DNA from: Acidobacteriota bacterium
GTDB lineage: Bacteria; Acidobacteriota; Blastocatellia; Pyrinomonadales; Pyrinomonadaceae
Length of the DNA stretch: 64,000 nucleotides
Direction: 5' to 3'
Assembly: GCA_019639115.1 (NCBI GenBank)
Contig: JAHBSM010000005.1
Location: 186,001-250,000 of the forward strand
Made by a program: the position numbers and the translations under genes. Position 1 is the first letter of the stretch; every line of letters begins with the position of its first letter. Below are positions 9,577-18,275 of this stretch, piece after piece. The notes under the pieces were generated by a model. That model was given only the letters and a program-made list of their open reading frames with translations. It searched no databases and was not told where the DNA came from.

Positions 9577-10335
9577 TTATCCAAAGAGAAGTGCGAATAC
9601 TACTCTAACGGAAACGCCTATCAAAGCCACGATCAGTACCACTGCCCAGGCCGCGCCTGCGGACGTTTTTGCGACAACTCTAAGTCCGATAGCCGCAAGC
9701 ACCCATCCGATAAGCTGAAACAGATCAAATGTCTGCAATATCGCGGACAACACGGGTTGAGACTTACCGTCAACAAAAAATGACGGATTTGCCTGGATCA
9801 GTCCCTGCTGTGCGCGGCCGATCTCGATCTCATCGGCTGATTTTATCAATAGAACAGCAATATTCGCGATAAAAAAGAGTATCGTGGGCGGCAAAGATGA
9901 ATACACCCAAACAGAGACCGAACTGAGATACTTAGCAGTTCCGCCCAGAGCGTTGATGCCGAGAAAGTAGATCAATCCACCGACAAAGAACACGATGGTC
10001 ATCACGATAGGTACGGATGCGTAGGTCACTACCTTAGCGACCGAACCGGCTTGCTGTTCGATGATCTTATCTTTCTGTTCCGCAGAAAGCTGGCTTGATT
10101 GAGAACTGCTTTCGATCCGATCACGCACCATCTTGTCGAGTCCGATTTTTTCCACGAGTGCGATCTGAAAAATAGATACCAACATTATCGTCACGAGACC
10201 CGCAAGGATGAACCGAGGTTTGCGCCGAAGATCCTCGAAGGTCCTCCCGGGCTCGATCATGATGTTGCCCAGGGTCGCCAGTTCTGACATTTCGGGCGCA
10301 GGTTCGCTTGTGGTTGTCGCGATCTCTTCAGACAT
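9577..10335 (-). CDS. Yip1-family integral membrane protein
   Basis: This 252-residue protein has a short charged cytosolic N-terminus and about five hydrophobic segments, in the pattern of the Yip1/YIF1 superfamily (MIEPGRTFEDLRRKPRFILA at the start of the domain). Proteins of this fold are frequent in Acidobacteriota; their bacterial role is not established. The start ATG has a good upstream GGAGAA site. It converges with the permease cluster and lies downstream, on the same strand, of the two Opp-type ATPase genes, 91 bases away. No functional link to either can be shown from sequence. Confidence 0.75.
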   Translation of the reverse strand: MSEEIATTTSEPAPEMSELATLGNIMIEPGRTFEDLRRKPRFILAGLVTIMLVSIFQIALVEKIGLDKMVRDRIESSSQSSQLSAEQKDKIIEQQAGSVAKVVTYASVPIVMTIVFFVGGLIYFLGINALGGTAKYLSSVSVWVYSSLPPTILFFIANIAVLLIKSADEIEIGRAQQGLIQANPSFFVDGKSQPVLSAILQTFDLFQLIGWVLAAIGLRVVAKTSAGAAWAVVLIVALIGVSVRVVFALLFG

Positions 10336-10426
10336 AGATTCTCCTCCGATCGGTCAATATACTTTCGCCAGTTTCCGGAATTTACGATGCGCTTTACGTT
10401 AATGTTTCAACTAATCGAGGTTACCT

Positions 10427-11395
10427 TTAGCCAGCCTTTATACAAGCTACGAAATGATCCTGGCTTATTTCTCGAAGATCAGGCTCGATCGAGGAACATT
10501 CATCGGACGCGATAGGGCACCTTGTACGAAAGCGGCAGCCCGAAGGCGGATCGACAGGCGACGGCACATCGCCTTTGAGGATGATGCGTTCCCTTTTCTG
10601 CCGTGGATCAGGGACCGGGATCGCCGATAGGAGTGCCTTAGTATAGGGATGCATCGGCGAAGCGTAGAGCTCATCGGCATTACAGATCTCGACGATCTTG
10701 CCCAGATACATAACGGCTACGCGGTCCGAAATGTGTTCGACCACCGCAAGGCCGTGAGAGATGAATAAATAGGTCAGCCCCAACTCGTCCTGAAGGTCGT
10801 CAAGCAGATTTACAACCTGGGCTTGAACCGACACGTCAAGAGCCGAGACCGGTTCGTCGCAGACGATGAATCGCGGGTTCAGGGCCAAAGCTCTCGCAAT
10901 ACCGATCCGTTGACGCTGCCCGCCCGAGAACTCGTGAGGGTATCGCTTTGCATAATACGGGTCCAGACCTACGCGTTTCAGCAGTTCTGCCACCCGATCC
11001 GATTGTTCGGCGCGTGTTCCTATTTTGTGTATCTTTAGCGGTTCAGAGACTATCGAGCCAACAGACATTCGCGGGTCCAGGCTCGAATACGGATCCTGGA
11101 AGATGATCTGCATTTCCCTTCTGAGCCGCTGCAATTCCTTGTTTGAAGCTCCGAAAACGGAGGTGCCGTCAAACGTCATCGAACCGGACGTGGGCTCATG
11201 AAGCCGAAGGATCGATCTCCCGATGGTCGATTTGCCGCACCCAGATTCGCCAACAAGTCCGAGAGTTTCGCCTTGCCAAATTTCGAATGAAACGCCGTCA
11301 ACAGCGCGAACAACATCTGCGGTCCCTTCGGCAGAGAAATGCTTTTTAAGATCCCGAACCTCGATCAGTGGTTCGCCTTCGTTCGCAACTGACAT
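10427..11395 (-). CDS. Oligopeptide/dipeptide ABC transporter ATP-binding protein, OppF/DppF type
   Basis: This 322-residue ATPase has Walker [10 protein letters not shown], signature [12 protein letters not shown], Walker [13 protein letters not shown] and the C-terminal Opp/Dpp extension with a Cys-rich patch ([10 protein letters not shown], a possible Fe-S or metal site in this family). It energises uptake of peptides or related solutes from the cytosolic face. It follows the OppD-type gene by 28 bases on the same strand, so the two ATPases probably form the usual heterodimer. No permease or substrate-binding protein gene is nearby, so the rest of the transporter must be encoded elsewhere. 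Confidence 0.92.
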   Translation of the reverse strand: MSVANEGEPLIEVRDLKKHFSAEGTADVVRAVDGVSFEIWQGETLGLVGESGCGKSTIGRSILRLHEPTSGSMTFDGTSVFGASNKELQRLRREMQIIFQDPYSSLDPRMSVGSIVSEPLKIHKIGTRAEQSDRVAELLKRVGLDPYYAKRYPHEFSGGQRQRIGIARALALNPRFIVCDEPVSALDVSVQAQVVNLLDDLQDELGLTYLFISHGLAVVEHISDRVAVMYLGKIVEICNADELYASPMHPYTKALLSAIPVPDPRQKRERIILKGDVPSPVDPPSGCRFRTRCPIASDECSSIEPDLREISQDHFVACIKAG

Positions 11396-11423
11396 AATTC
11401 AAACCTGACCGGTAACTAACGTT

Positions 11424-12401
11424 CTAGGTCTCCGAGTAGAGAACGCACCTTACCTTTGTACCCGATGCAAGACCACGCAAATCTATATCAGAAGCTTCGC
11501 ATTCAGGCCTTCTGTGGCTGCAGCGGGGAGCAAAATGACAACCCGGAGGAAGACCAGTTGGGGTCGGCACTGTTCCCTCAATGGTCGTCAAACGCTTTTC
11601 ACGTTCGCCTGCGGATGAGAGTTTCGGCACTGATCGCAGCAGACCTTGCGTATATGGATGCCTCGGCTCGGAGAAAAGCTCATCGACCTTAGCTTCCTCG
11701 ACTATCCGGCCTGTGTACATCACCGCCACACGGTCGCAGACGTCAGCCACAACTCCTAGATCGTGCGTGATCAGTAATACCGCGAGATCACGAGAACGTC
11801 TGAGGTCATCGATTAATTCGAGTATCTGCGCCTGTATCGTCACGTCGAGTGCGGTGGTCGGCTCGTCGGCTATAAGCAGGTCCGGATCACATGCGAGGGC
11901 CATCGCGATCATCACCCGCTGCCTCATGCCTCCGGATAATTGGTGCGGATAATCATCTACACGTTTTTCAGGAACAGGTATCGAAACCTCGCGCATCGCC
12001 TCGATGGCTAGCTGCCGAGATTCGTGTTTGGTTAAATTGCGGTGCCGTCTGACGGCCTCGCCGATCTGATCGCCGACCGTAAATACCGGATTTAGGGAGG
12101 TCATCGGATCTTGGAAGATCATCGCGATGTCATTACCTCTGATCTCGCGGATCTCGCTATCGGGCATCTTCAGGATGTCACGTTGCTTAAAGTAGATCTC
12201 GCCGGATTCGATCCTGCCCGGAGGATAGATAAGCCGCAGGATCGAGAGCGCGGTTATCGATTTTCCGCAGCCGGACTCGCCGACGAGGCCAACCATCTCG
12301 CCCTTTGCAATATCCAGGTCAACGCCGTCAACTGCTCGGACCACTCCCGCGCGCGTCGGAAAGTGAGTTCGAAGTCCTCTGATCGACAGTAGGCTGGTCA
12401 T
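11424..12401 (-). CDS. Oligopeptide/dipeptide ABC transporter ATP-binding protein, OppD/DppD type
   Basis: The frame is open to 12467, but the ATG at 12401 ([14 protein letters not shown]) matches the family start and gives 325 residues. Motifs are Walker A GESGCGKS, signature [12 protein letters not shown], Walker [13 protein letters not shown], and the C-terminal CHFAPRC patch of Opp/Dpp ATPases. It is the first gene of a two-ATPase unit with the OppF-type gene. Substrate cannot be told from the ATPase alone; peptides are the commonest for this subfamily, with nickel and sugars as alternatives. Confidence 0.92.
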   Translation of the reverse strand: MTSLLSIRGLRTHFPTRAGVVRAVDGVDLDIAKGEMVGLVGESGCGKSITALSILRLIYPPGRIESGEIYFKQRDILKMPDSEIREIRGNDIAMIFQDPMTSLNPVFTVGDQIGEAVRRHRNLTKHESRQLAIEAMREVSIPVPEKRVDDYPHQLSGGMRQRVMIAMALACDPDLLIADEPTTALDVTIQAQILELIDDLRRSRDLAVLLITHDLGVVADVCDRVAVMYTGRIVEEAKVDELFSEPRHPYTQGLLRSVPKLSSAGEREKRLTTIEGTVPTPTGLPPGCHFAPRCSHRRPECEASDIDLRGLASGTKVRCVLYSET

Positions 12402-12701
12402 TTCTGGAACTTGACGGCGGACGGACCCAGGAAAGGCCCGTCGTGATAAACAATAATTGTAAAACATTTGTGTCTAAAAGTCGTATTTACAATCACTTGA
12501 ACTGGCGGCGGATACAGGTAGCATGTTCTTTTGGGATCCGTTCGAGTATCGAAGGTTAGTGCTTGGCGGTTTTTGGGAAGTATGTCTGCTATCTCGGACT
12601 CGCTGGCAACCAAATTGATAGCTCTTGACTCAAAACGATGATATTCTGAGTAGGTTGATCTAACTTCTATTCGGCCGTGCTCTTCGGAGGTCTTACCCAT
12701 A
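12402..12701. other. Intergenic region between divergent genes
   Basis: These 300 bases separate the OppD-type gene (reverse) from the S41 peptidase gene (forward) and must hold both promoters. I see no RNA gene, repeat or conserved motif. A reverse-strand open frame of 111 codons spans most of it, but it has no family likeness and runs through the ribosome site of the peptidase gene, so I do not call it. Confidence 0.5.
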
Positions 12702-14423
12702 GTGACTTTTTGCAGAATTTCTCTAGTTTTCATCCTGATCGCTTCCTTCTCGTTTGGTCCGGCCTTTGGGCAGGTGGCGAATGTTCCCGGCAGAGATACT
12801 CACGACAACTCTAAGACCCGCGACGTCGCGTCCGGCCCTCAAACCGCAAAGGTCAAGCCCGAGGATGTTCGACGGGACATTGCCGAAGCTCTGGCGATCA
12901 TTCAGAAGAACTACGGAGGATCGAAAGAGGTCAATTATAACGATCTGTTCCGAACGACTTTCGACACGATGCTTCATTCGCTCGATCCTCATTCGAACTA
13001 TTTCGATGCTAAGGAATTTGAGCAATTCAAGACTGACCAGAGCTCGAGATACTTTGGGATCGGTGCTACGATCGGCGACCTGTCGGATGCCGACGGCAAG
13101 GTAATAGCGACCTATATCAAGGCTACGTTCGATGGCGCCCCGGCTAACAAAGCGGGCCTCCGCTATGGCGATAAGATAGTCGAGGTCAACGGCACGTCGA
13201 TGCTCGGCAAACCTTTCAACGAGGTGAGAGGCTTCTTGAGAGGACCTCGGGGCACTACGGCGAAGCTAGTGATAGAACGTGCCGGAACGGGCAAACGAGA
13301 GACAATTGAGATCGTCCGTGACGCCGTTCCGCAGCCGTCCATCGGCGAAGCATATATGATCCGGCCCGGTGTCGGGTATCTATCTATGCGCGGCGGCTTC
13401 AACCAGACGACGTATGCCGAATTCGTTGCCAATATGCGCGACCTGAAAGCTCAGGGAATGCAGCAGCTCATTATGGACCTCCGAGATAATGGAGGCGGCC
13501 TCGTCAGCCAGGCATATCGCATCGCCAACGCTTTCTTGAACGATGGCCAGACAGTATTTACGCAAAAAGGCCGGATCGACGGTGTGACCGAAGCCTATAA
13601 AGCCGAAAATAGAGCCCCTGATCGCTCGCCTGTCGTTATATTGGTCAATCGAAATACGGCATCTGCGTCTGAGATCCTTGCGGGTGCCCTCCAGGATCAC
13701 GACCGTGCTCTTATTGTTGGTGAAAGCACATTCGGAAAGGGCTTGGTGCAGAATCCTTTTCCCCTGCCGTACGGTTCGATGCTCCTGCTTACGATCGCGA
13801 AATACGAGACGCCTTCAGGTCGTTTGATCCAGCGAGATTACTCGAATGGCGACCTCTATAACTACTATACAGACGGCGGGAGCCTGCGAAGCGATGACGA
13901 TGCCGAGAGGCCGCGAGGGAGAGAATCGCGAACCGATTCCGGCAGAGCGGTTTACAGCGGCGGAGGCATCAACCCCGATGTTTTGGTCAAACCGGCTACG
14001 ATCCCGATTGAACGTGCACGGGTACGTGAGAAGCTCAATAGCCCAATCTTTGCTTTTGCGCTTGAGCTAGTAACGGGAAGAAGCGGAGAGCTGCCGGCTT
14101 ATCGAGTAGATCGGCCAATAGTGTTTGACTACGACATTAAATCGACCGATTTCCCTGTCACCGACGCTATTTTCAAACAGTTTCGGAGGTTCGCGATCGA
14201 AAAGTACAAACTGTCAGAATCGACGATCGACAGTGAGCGCGAGTTCATAGAGCGGACGCTCCGGACTGAATTTGTGACGGCCGCCTTTGGCTCGCAAACA
14301 TCGTTTCAAGTCTTTAATGATTTTGACCCGCAGCTTCATCGGGCCATCGAACTGCTGCCACAGGCTAAGGAACTAGCTCTCAACGCCCTAAAGGCTCGGC
14401 CGGAACCGGTGAAGACCAATTAA
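12702..14423 (+). CDS. S41-family C-terminal processing peptidase, exported, active-type
   Basis: This 573-residue protein starts at a GTG with GGAGG eleven bases upstream. A signal peptide (residues 1-23, ending AFGQ) is followed by a CTP N-terminal segment, a PDZ domain (about 110-200, GAPANKAGLRYGDKIVEVNG) and the S41 catalytic core. The Ser-Lys dyad is visible: Ser321 in ASASEI and Lys346 in TFGKGLVQ, 25 residues apart as is usual. A C-terminal extension of about 200 residues contains a charged linker. It probably degrades or trims periplasmic proteins. Compare the second S41 gene at 27827-29110, which has lost both residues. Confidence 0.92.
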   Translation: MTFCRISLVFILIASFSFGPAFGQVANVPGRDTHDNSKTRDVASGPQTAKVKPEDVRRDIAEALAIIQKNYGGSKEVNYNDLFRTTFDTMLHSLDPHSNYFDAKEFEQFKTDQSSRYFGIGATIGDLSDADGKVIATYIKATFDGAPANKAGLRYGDKIVEVNGTSMLGKPFNEVRGFLRGPRGTTAKLVIERAGTGKRETIEIVRDAVPQPSIGEAYMIRPGVGYLSMRGGFNQTTYAEFVANMRDLKAQGMQQLIMDLRDNGGGLVSQAYRIANAFLNDGQTVFTQKGRIDGVTEAYKAENRAPDRSPVVILVNRNTASASEILAGALQDHDRALIVGESTFGKGLVQNPFPLPYGSMLLLTIAKYETPSGRLIQRDYSNGDLYNYYTDGGSLRSDDDAERPRGRESRTDSGRAVYSGGGINPDVLVKPATIPIERARVREKLNSPIFAFALELVTGRSGELPAYRVDRPIVFDYDIKSTDFPVTDAIFKQFRRFAIEKYKLSESTIDSEREFIERTLRTEFVTAAFGSQTSFQVFNDFDPQLHRAIELLPQAKELALNALKARPEPVKTN

Positions 14424-14436
14424 CGAAAGCATCTGG

Positions 14437-14607
14437 CTATTGTAGGAGCCAACCCAGAAGCCGGTAAATACCGTATCCGGCGCCTGCAAGAATAAGTAAC
14501 AGCACTACTGAGATCGTCGCTACCGTGAGCTTGAACTTGCGGTAGCGTTTTTCATCCGGCGGTGAAAGCTGACCTTGCGGAAAGTATGGCGGAGGCCTAT
14601 TTAGCAT
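14437..14607 (-). CDS. Small single-pass membrane protein
   Basis: This is a 56-residue reverse-strand frame. It has a polar, Pro-rich N-terminus (MLNRPPPYFPQGQLSPPDEK), a basic stretch (RYRKFK), and one hydrophobic helix (about residues 28-50, VATISVVLLLILAGAGYGIY) ending just before the C-terminus. The positive-inside pattern predicts an N-in orientation. It sits between the S41 gene (convergent) and the M28 peptidase gene (same strand, upstream). The shine-dalgarno signal is weak. I do not recognise a family; the clean composition of a small membrane protein is the main support. Confidence 0.55.
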   Translation of the reverse strand: MLNRPPPYFPQGQLSPPDEKRYRKFKLTVATISVVLLLILAGAGYGIYRLLGWLLQ

Positions 14608-14669
14608 TCTTAGAGTTTAGTAGCTTTTACAGTCCTAGTTCAACCGAAGGGATTTGAAAGATCCGATCG

Positions 14670-16121
14670 TCACCTCGGCAATCCACCTTCCATATCAGCT
14701 AGAGACACCGCCAAAAAAGAGACAAGCGCAGCGACCTCGGCCAATTGCTTGGGATCGATCTTGTCGAAGGTATCCGCCGCCGTGTGGTGATAATTAAAGT
14801 ATGTTCTCTGATCGTACCAAGGGGCGAACGACGGCACGCCCGCTTTCGTCAGCGGGCCAATGTCTGCACCTACTCCGCCCGGCTGATGTTGGACCATCGC
14901 TGCGCCCTGAAGCAGGAGTAACTTTGATAGAGGTGCGAAAAGCGGAATTGCCTCGGCCTTGCCCGCAAAATTGAAACCGACCGGATGCGATGCTCCGAGA
15001 TCTGCTTCAATCGCAGCGATGTGATCGGCAAGCGTGTCTTTTAATTCGTCGAAGTAGGCTTTGCTGCCGCGTCCGCCATTTTCTTCATTCATCCAGGCGA
15101 TGAATCTGATCGTGCGCTTGGGCCTGATCTTCAACGCCCTTAGAGCTTCAATAACGGCCATCGACGCTGCCACGCCCGCCGCATCATCGAGGGCACCGGT
15201 GCCCAGGTCCCACGAGTCAAGATGTCCGGAGACGATGACAATTTGCTCCGGGTGCTCGCTGCCTTTGACATCCGCTATCACATTATGGCTTTCTGCGTCT
15301 GGCAGGGTCCTTGGCGTTAATCTGATCTTTATCTTTACCGGGCCTGCCGCGGCTAGATAAGCGAGCATTTCGGCATCCTCGTAGCTGACGGCGGCGCCGG
15401 GGATCTTAGCAATGCCGTCCGCATATCCCATCGACCCGGTATGGGCCAGCCTATTCTGCGATCCACCTGCCGATCGCACCAGGACGGCCACGGCGCCCAA
15501 TTTCGCGGCCGCCATCGCCGCGCCGAAACGATATTGAACTGCCTGACCGTAAGCACCGCCGCCAAAGCCCGCCGACTGAAGCTGCTGGTCGAATTTGAAA
15601 TTGAATAGAACGATCTTTCCCTTGACCTTCTGTTCGCCGAGTGCGGCAAGAGCGTCGTAGTCATCGACCACAACTAGTTCTGTGGCAATGCCTTCATCGG
15701 GCGTTGCTACGGAGCCGCCAAGCGCGGCAAGAACGATCCGCTGGGTCGTTCCCGGGGCCATGCCGGTCCATTCGACGACCTCTCCCGATGCTTCGCCTCG
15801 CACCCAATGAGGGACCATGCATTTTTGAAGCCTCACTTCGGCGCCGAGCCGTCGCATTTCTTCGGCGACATACTCGACGGCCCTCGCCGCCTGCGGTGAA
15901 CCTGACAAACGCGGACCAATGTTGTTAGAGAGGTAGCCGGCCTGCTTGTAGGCATAGTCCGATGAAAGCACGTATCGCCTGATCGCGTCCGCCCTGCTCA
16001 ACCCGGCATCGGTGAATACCGAGGGCGGCCTGTCGACGGTCTGAGCCAAAAACTTAGCGTGAAAGCAGCCGACGAGAGTCACGAAAAATAATGCCGAAAG
16101 TATCGCTTTGAACTTGAACAT
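14670..16121 (-). CDS. M28-family zinc metallopeptidase, exported
   Basis: The ATG at 16121 gives 483 residues with a signal sequence whose end (FVTLVGC, Cys19) fits a lipobox. The protein has an inserted PA-like domain (about 120-260) and then the M28 catalytic core. The expected zinc ligands are seen in order: SGHLDSWDLG (His, Asp region), GALDDAAG (bridging Asp), NEENGG (Glu pair), ADLGASHP (Asp) and YHHTAADT (His). The family comprises aminopeptidases and glutamate carboxypeptidase-like enzymes; this one resembles the former. It is divergent from the S9 peptidase gene, with 85 bases between the starts, consistent with a shared peptide-scavenging role. Confidence 0.9.
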   Translation of the reverse strand: MFKFKAILSALFFVTLVGCFHAKFLAQTVDRPPSVFTDAGLSRADAIRRYVLSSDYAYKQAGYLSNNIGPRLSGSPQAARAVEYVAEEMRRLGAEVRLQKCMVPHWVRGEASGEVVEWTGMAPGTTQRIVLAALGGSVATPDEGIATELVVVDDYDALAALGEQKVKGKIVLFNFKFDQQLQSAGFGGGAYGQAVQYRFGAAMAAAKLGAVAVLVRSAGGSQNRLAHTGSMGYADGIAKIPGAAVSYEDAEMLAYLAAAGPVKIKIRLTPRTLPDAESHNVIADVKGSEHPEQIVIVSGHLDSWDLGTGALDDAAGVAASMAVIEALRALKIRPKRTIRFIAWMNEENGGRGSKAYFDELKDTLADHIAAIEADLGASHPVGFNFAGKAEAIPLFAPLSKLLLLQGAAMVQHQPGGVGADIGPLTKAGVPSFAPWYDQRTYFNYHHTAADTFDKIDPKQLAEVAALVSFLAVSLADMEGGLPR

Positions 16122-16206
16122 AAATGCCTGCCTCGATATGCCTTGTCTGCCGTAACTATGCAATAATGTTGACACATTGAATCACACTTTTCGCCGAGGA
16201 AACAAC

Positions 16207-18249
16207 ATGCTTAAACGACTTTCGATCTCTGCTGTGATCCTGATGATCGCGGCATTCGCTATTGCTGCTCAACTCACCTTTTCGGTGAACGATCTTCTAG
16301 CGGTAAAACGTGTCGGTGACCCGCAGTTATCGCCTGACGGTCGAACCGTCGCCTTTACGATCGGCACGGTCGATATCGCCGCGAACCGAGTGATCAATCA
16401 GATCTATCTGATCAATATCGACGGGACCGGACTCAAACAAATTACGAGTGAGAAAGGATCGAGCAGTTCGCCGCGGTGGTCGCCTGACGGTAAGAGGATC
16501 GCATATGTGACAGGCGGCCAGATCTGGACGATGCGGCCGGACGGTGGCGACCGAGAACAGGTTACCAAGCTCTCTACCGGCGCAGGAGGGCCGGTTTGGT
16601 CTCGGGACGGCAAATGGATCGCATTCTCCTCTGAAGTTTATCCCGAGTGCAAGGACGATGCCTGTAATCAGGCCGAGGACGAAAGGGTCGAAAAGAGCAA
16701 GGTTCAGGCCAAGGTCACGGAGCGGCTTCTTTTCAAGCATTGGAACGAGTGGCGCGATCGCAAGCGTTCGCATGTATTCGTCGTATCGCCCAAGGGCGGC
16801 ACGGCTCGGGATGTGACACCGGGTGATTTTGATTCGCCTCCTTACGCGGCAGCTACCGGCGTGGATTACAGTTTTTCGCCGGACGGAAAGTATTTGGCAT
16901 ATCTCAAGAATCCGGACAAGGTCGAGGCTCTTTCCACCAACAGCGATATTTATCTGCTCGATCTTGCGAACAATGTCTCAACTCACGTAACGCAGGGCAT
17001 GAACGGATACGACGTATCTCCGACATTCACCTCTGACGGGAAATATATGCTTTTTCGATCGCAGGCGACCGCTACCTTCGAAGCTGATAGATGGCGGATC
17101 ATGCGATACGATATGGCCTCGAAAGAGATCGTCGAATTGACCAGAGGCTTTGACCAACAAGCCGAGGAGATAGCTATCGCTCCTGACAACAAGACCGTCT
17201 ATTTCACGGCCGGCGAGCGTGGCCGCCAAAATATCTATTCAGTGCCCGTCGAGCCGGACTTTCGTTTGCGGATCGCTACGCACGTTAAACGAGTGACCGA
17301 CGGCGGATTCGTATCAGGTGTGAACGTGACACCCGACGGAAAGGGTTTTGTCTTTCTTTCGAGCCGCGTTGATATGCCGGCAGAGCTTGAGAGAGCGTCG
17401 ATCGACGGAAGCGGCCGCGTTTGGCTAACCAAAATAAATGAAGCATCGATGCAGGCCTTCAGGCTGCGGAAGGTAGAGGATGTGGAATGGAAAGGAGCTC
17501 TGAACGCCTCGGTACATGGATTACTGCTCAAACCGGCCAACTTCGATCCGTCGCGTAAATATCCGTTAATGGTCCTTATACACGGGGGGCCGCAAGGGGC
17601 CTGGAATGACAATTGGGGATATCGATGGAATCCGCAGATCTATGCCGCTCAGGGTTATGTTGTCTTTATGCCCAACCCGCGTGGATCGACCGGATACGGG
17701 CAGCGATTCGTCAACGAGATCTCGGGCGATTGGGGAGGTAAGGCCTACACAGACATCATGAACGGCGTCGCCGAGGTCATCAAACAGCCATTTATCGACA
17801 GATCCCGCATCGGGGGAGCCGGAGCGAGCTATGGCGGTTACATGGTCAATTGGATCCTGGGCCATAACAACGATCCGAGATTCAAATTCAAGACGCTGGT
17901 CTCGCACGCTGGCGTTTACAATCTCGAAAGTATGGCTACCACGACCGAAGAGCTTTGGTTCGTAAATTGGGAATTCAAAGGCATGCCATGGGAAAATCCG
18001 CTGATGTATGAGCGCTGGTCCCCTCATAAATTTGTTAAGAATTTTTCAACCCCGACGCTGGTAACAGCCGGTGAATTGGACTACCGCGTTCCGGTCGATC
18101 AGAGCCTGCAGCTATATACCTCTCTGCAAGTCCGCGGCGTCAAGTCAAAACTGGTCGTCTTCCCTGACGAGGGCCATTGGATCCTAAAACCGCAGAACTC
18201 GCAATTTTGGTATGGCCAGGTTCTCGATTGGTTCAAAGCTAATCTTTGA
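16207..18249 (+). CDS. S9-family prolyl-oligopeptidase-like serine peptidase, exported
   Basis: Starting at ATG 16207 (GAGGA six bases upstream; an upstream TTG at 16177 was rejected) this is a 680-residue protein. It has a signal peptide (residues 1-20) and a WD40/TolB-like beta-propeller (about 30-400, repeats of the SPDGK type). A C-terminal alpha/beta hydrolase domain contains GASYGGYM (nucleophile Ser), GELDYRVP (Asp) and DEGHW (His). It resembles the dipeptidyl-peptidase or acylaminoacyl-peptidase branch and probably cleaves short peptides in the periplasm. The M1 aminopeptidase gene follows within 30 bases. Confidence 0.93.
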   Translation: MLKRLSISAVILMIAAFAIAAQLTFSVNDLLAVKRVGDPQLSPDGRTVAFTIGTVDIAANRVINQIYLINIDGTGLKQITSEKGSSSSPRWSPDGKRIAYVTGGQIWTMRPDGGDREQVTKLSTGAGGPVWSRDGKWIAFSSEVYPECKDDACNQAEDERVEKSKVQAKVTERLLFKHWNEWRDRKRSHVFVVSPKGGTARDVTPGDFDSPPYAAATGVDYSFSPDGKYLAYLKNPDKVEALSTNSDIYLLDLANNVSTHVTQGMNGYDVSPTFTSDGKYMLFRSQATATFEADRWRIMRYDMASKEIVELTRGFDQQAEEIAIAPDNKTVYFTAGERGRQNIYSVPVEPDFRLRIATHVKRVTDGGFVSGVNVTPDGKGFVFLSSRVDMPAELERASIDGSGRVWLTKINEASMQAFRLRKVEDVEWKGALNASVHGLLLKPANFDPSRKYPLMVLIHGGPQGAWNDNWGYRWNPQIYAAQGYVVFMPNPRGSTGYGQRFVNEISGDWGGKAYTDIMNGVAEVIKQPFIDRSRIGGAGASYGGYMVNWILGHNNDPRFKFKTLVSHAGVYNLESMATTTEELWFVNWEFKGMPWENPLMYERWSPHKFVKNFSTPTLVTAGELDYRVPVDQSLQLYTSLQVRGVKSKLVVFPDEGHWILKPQNSQFWYGQVLDWFKANL

Positions 18250-18275
18250 TAGGCTACCTGCGAAAGGGGATATTG

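Noticed and set aside
12398-12733. Reverse-strand open frame of 111 codons upstream of the S41 peptidase
   Set aside because: No family likeness, unusual composition, and it runs into the S41 start and ribosome site. It is likely a chance frame.
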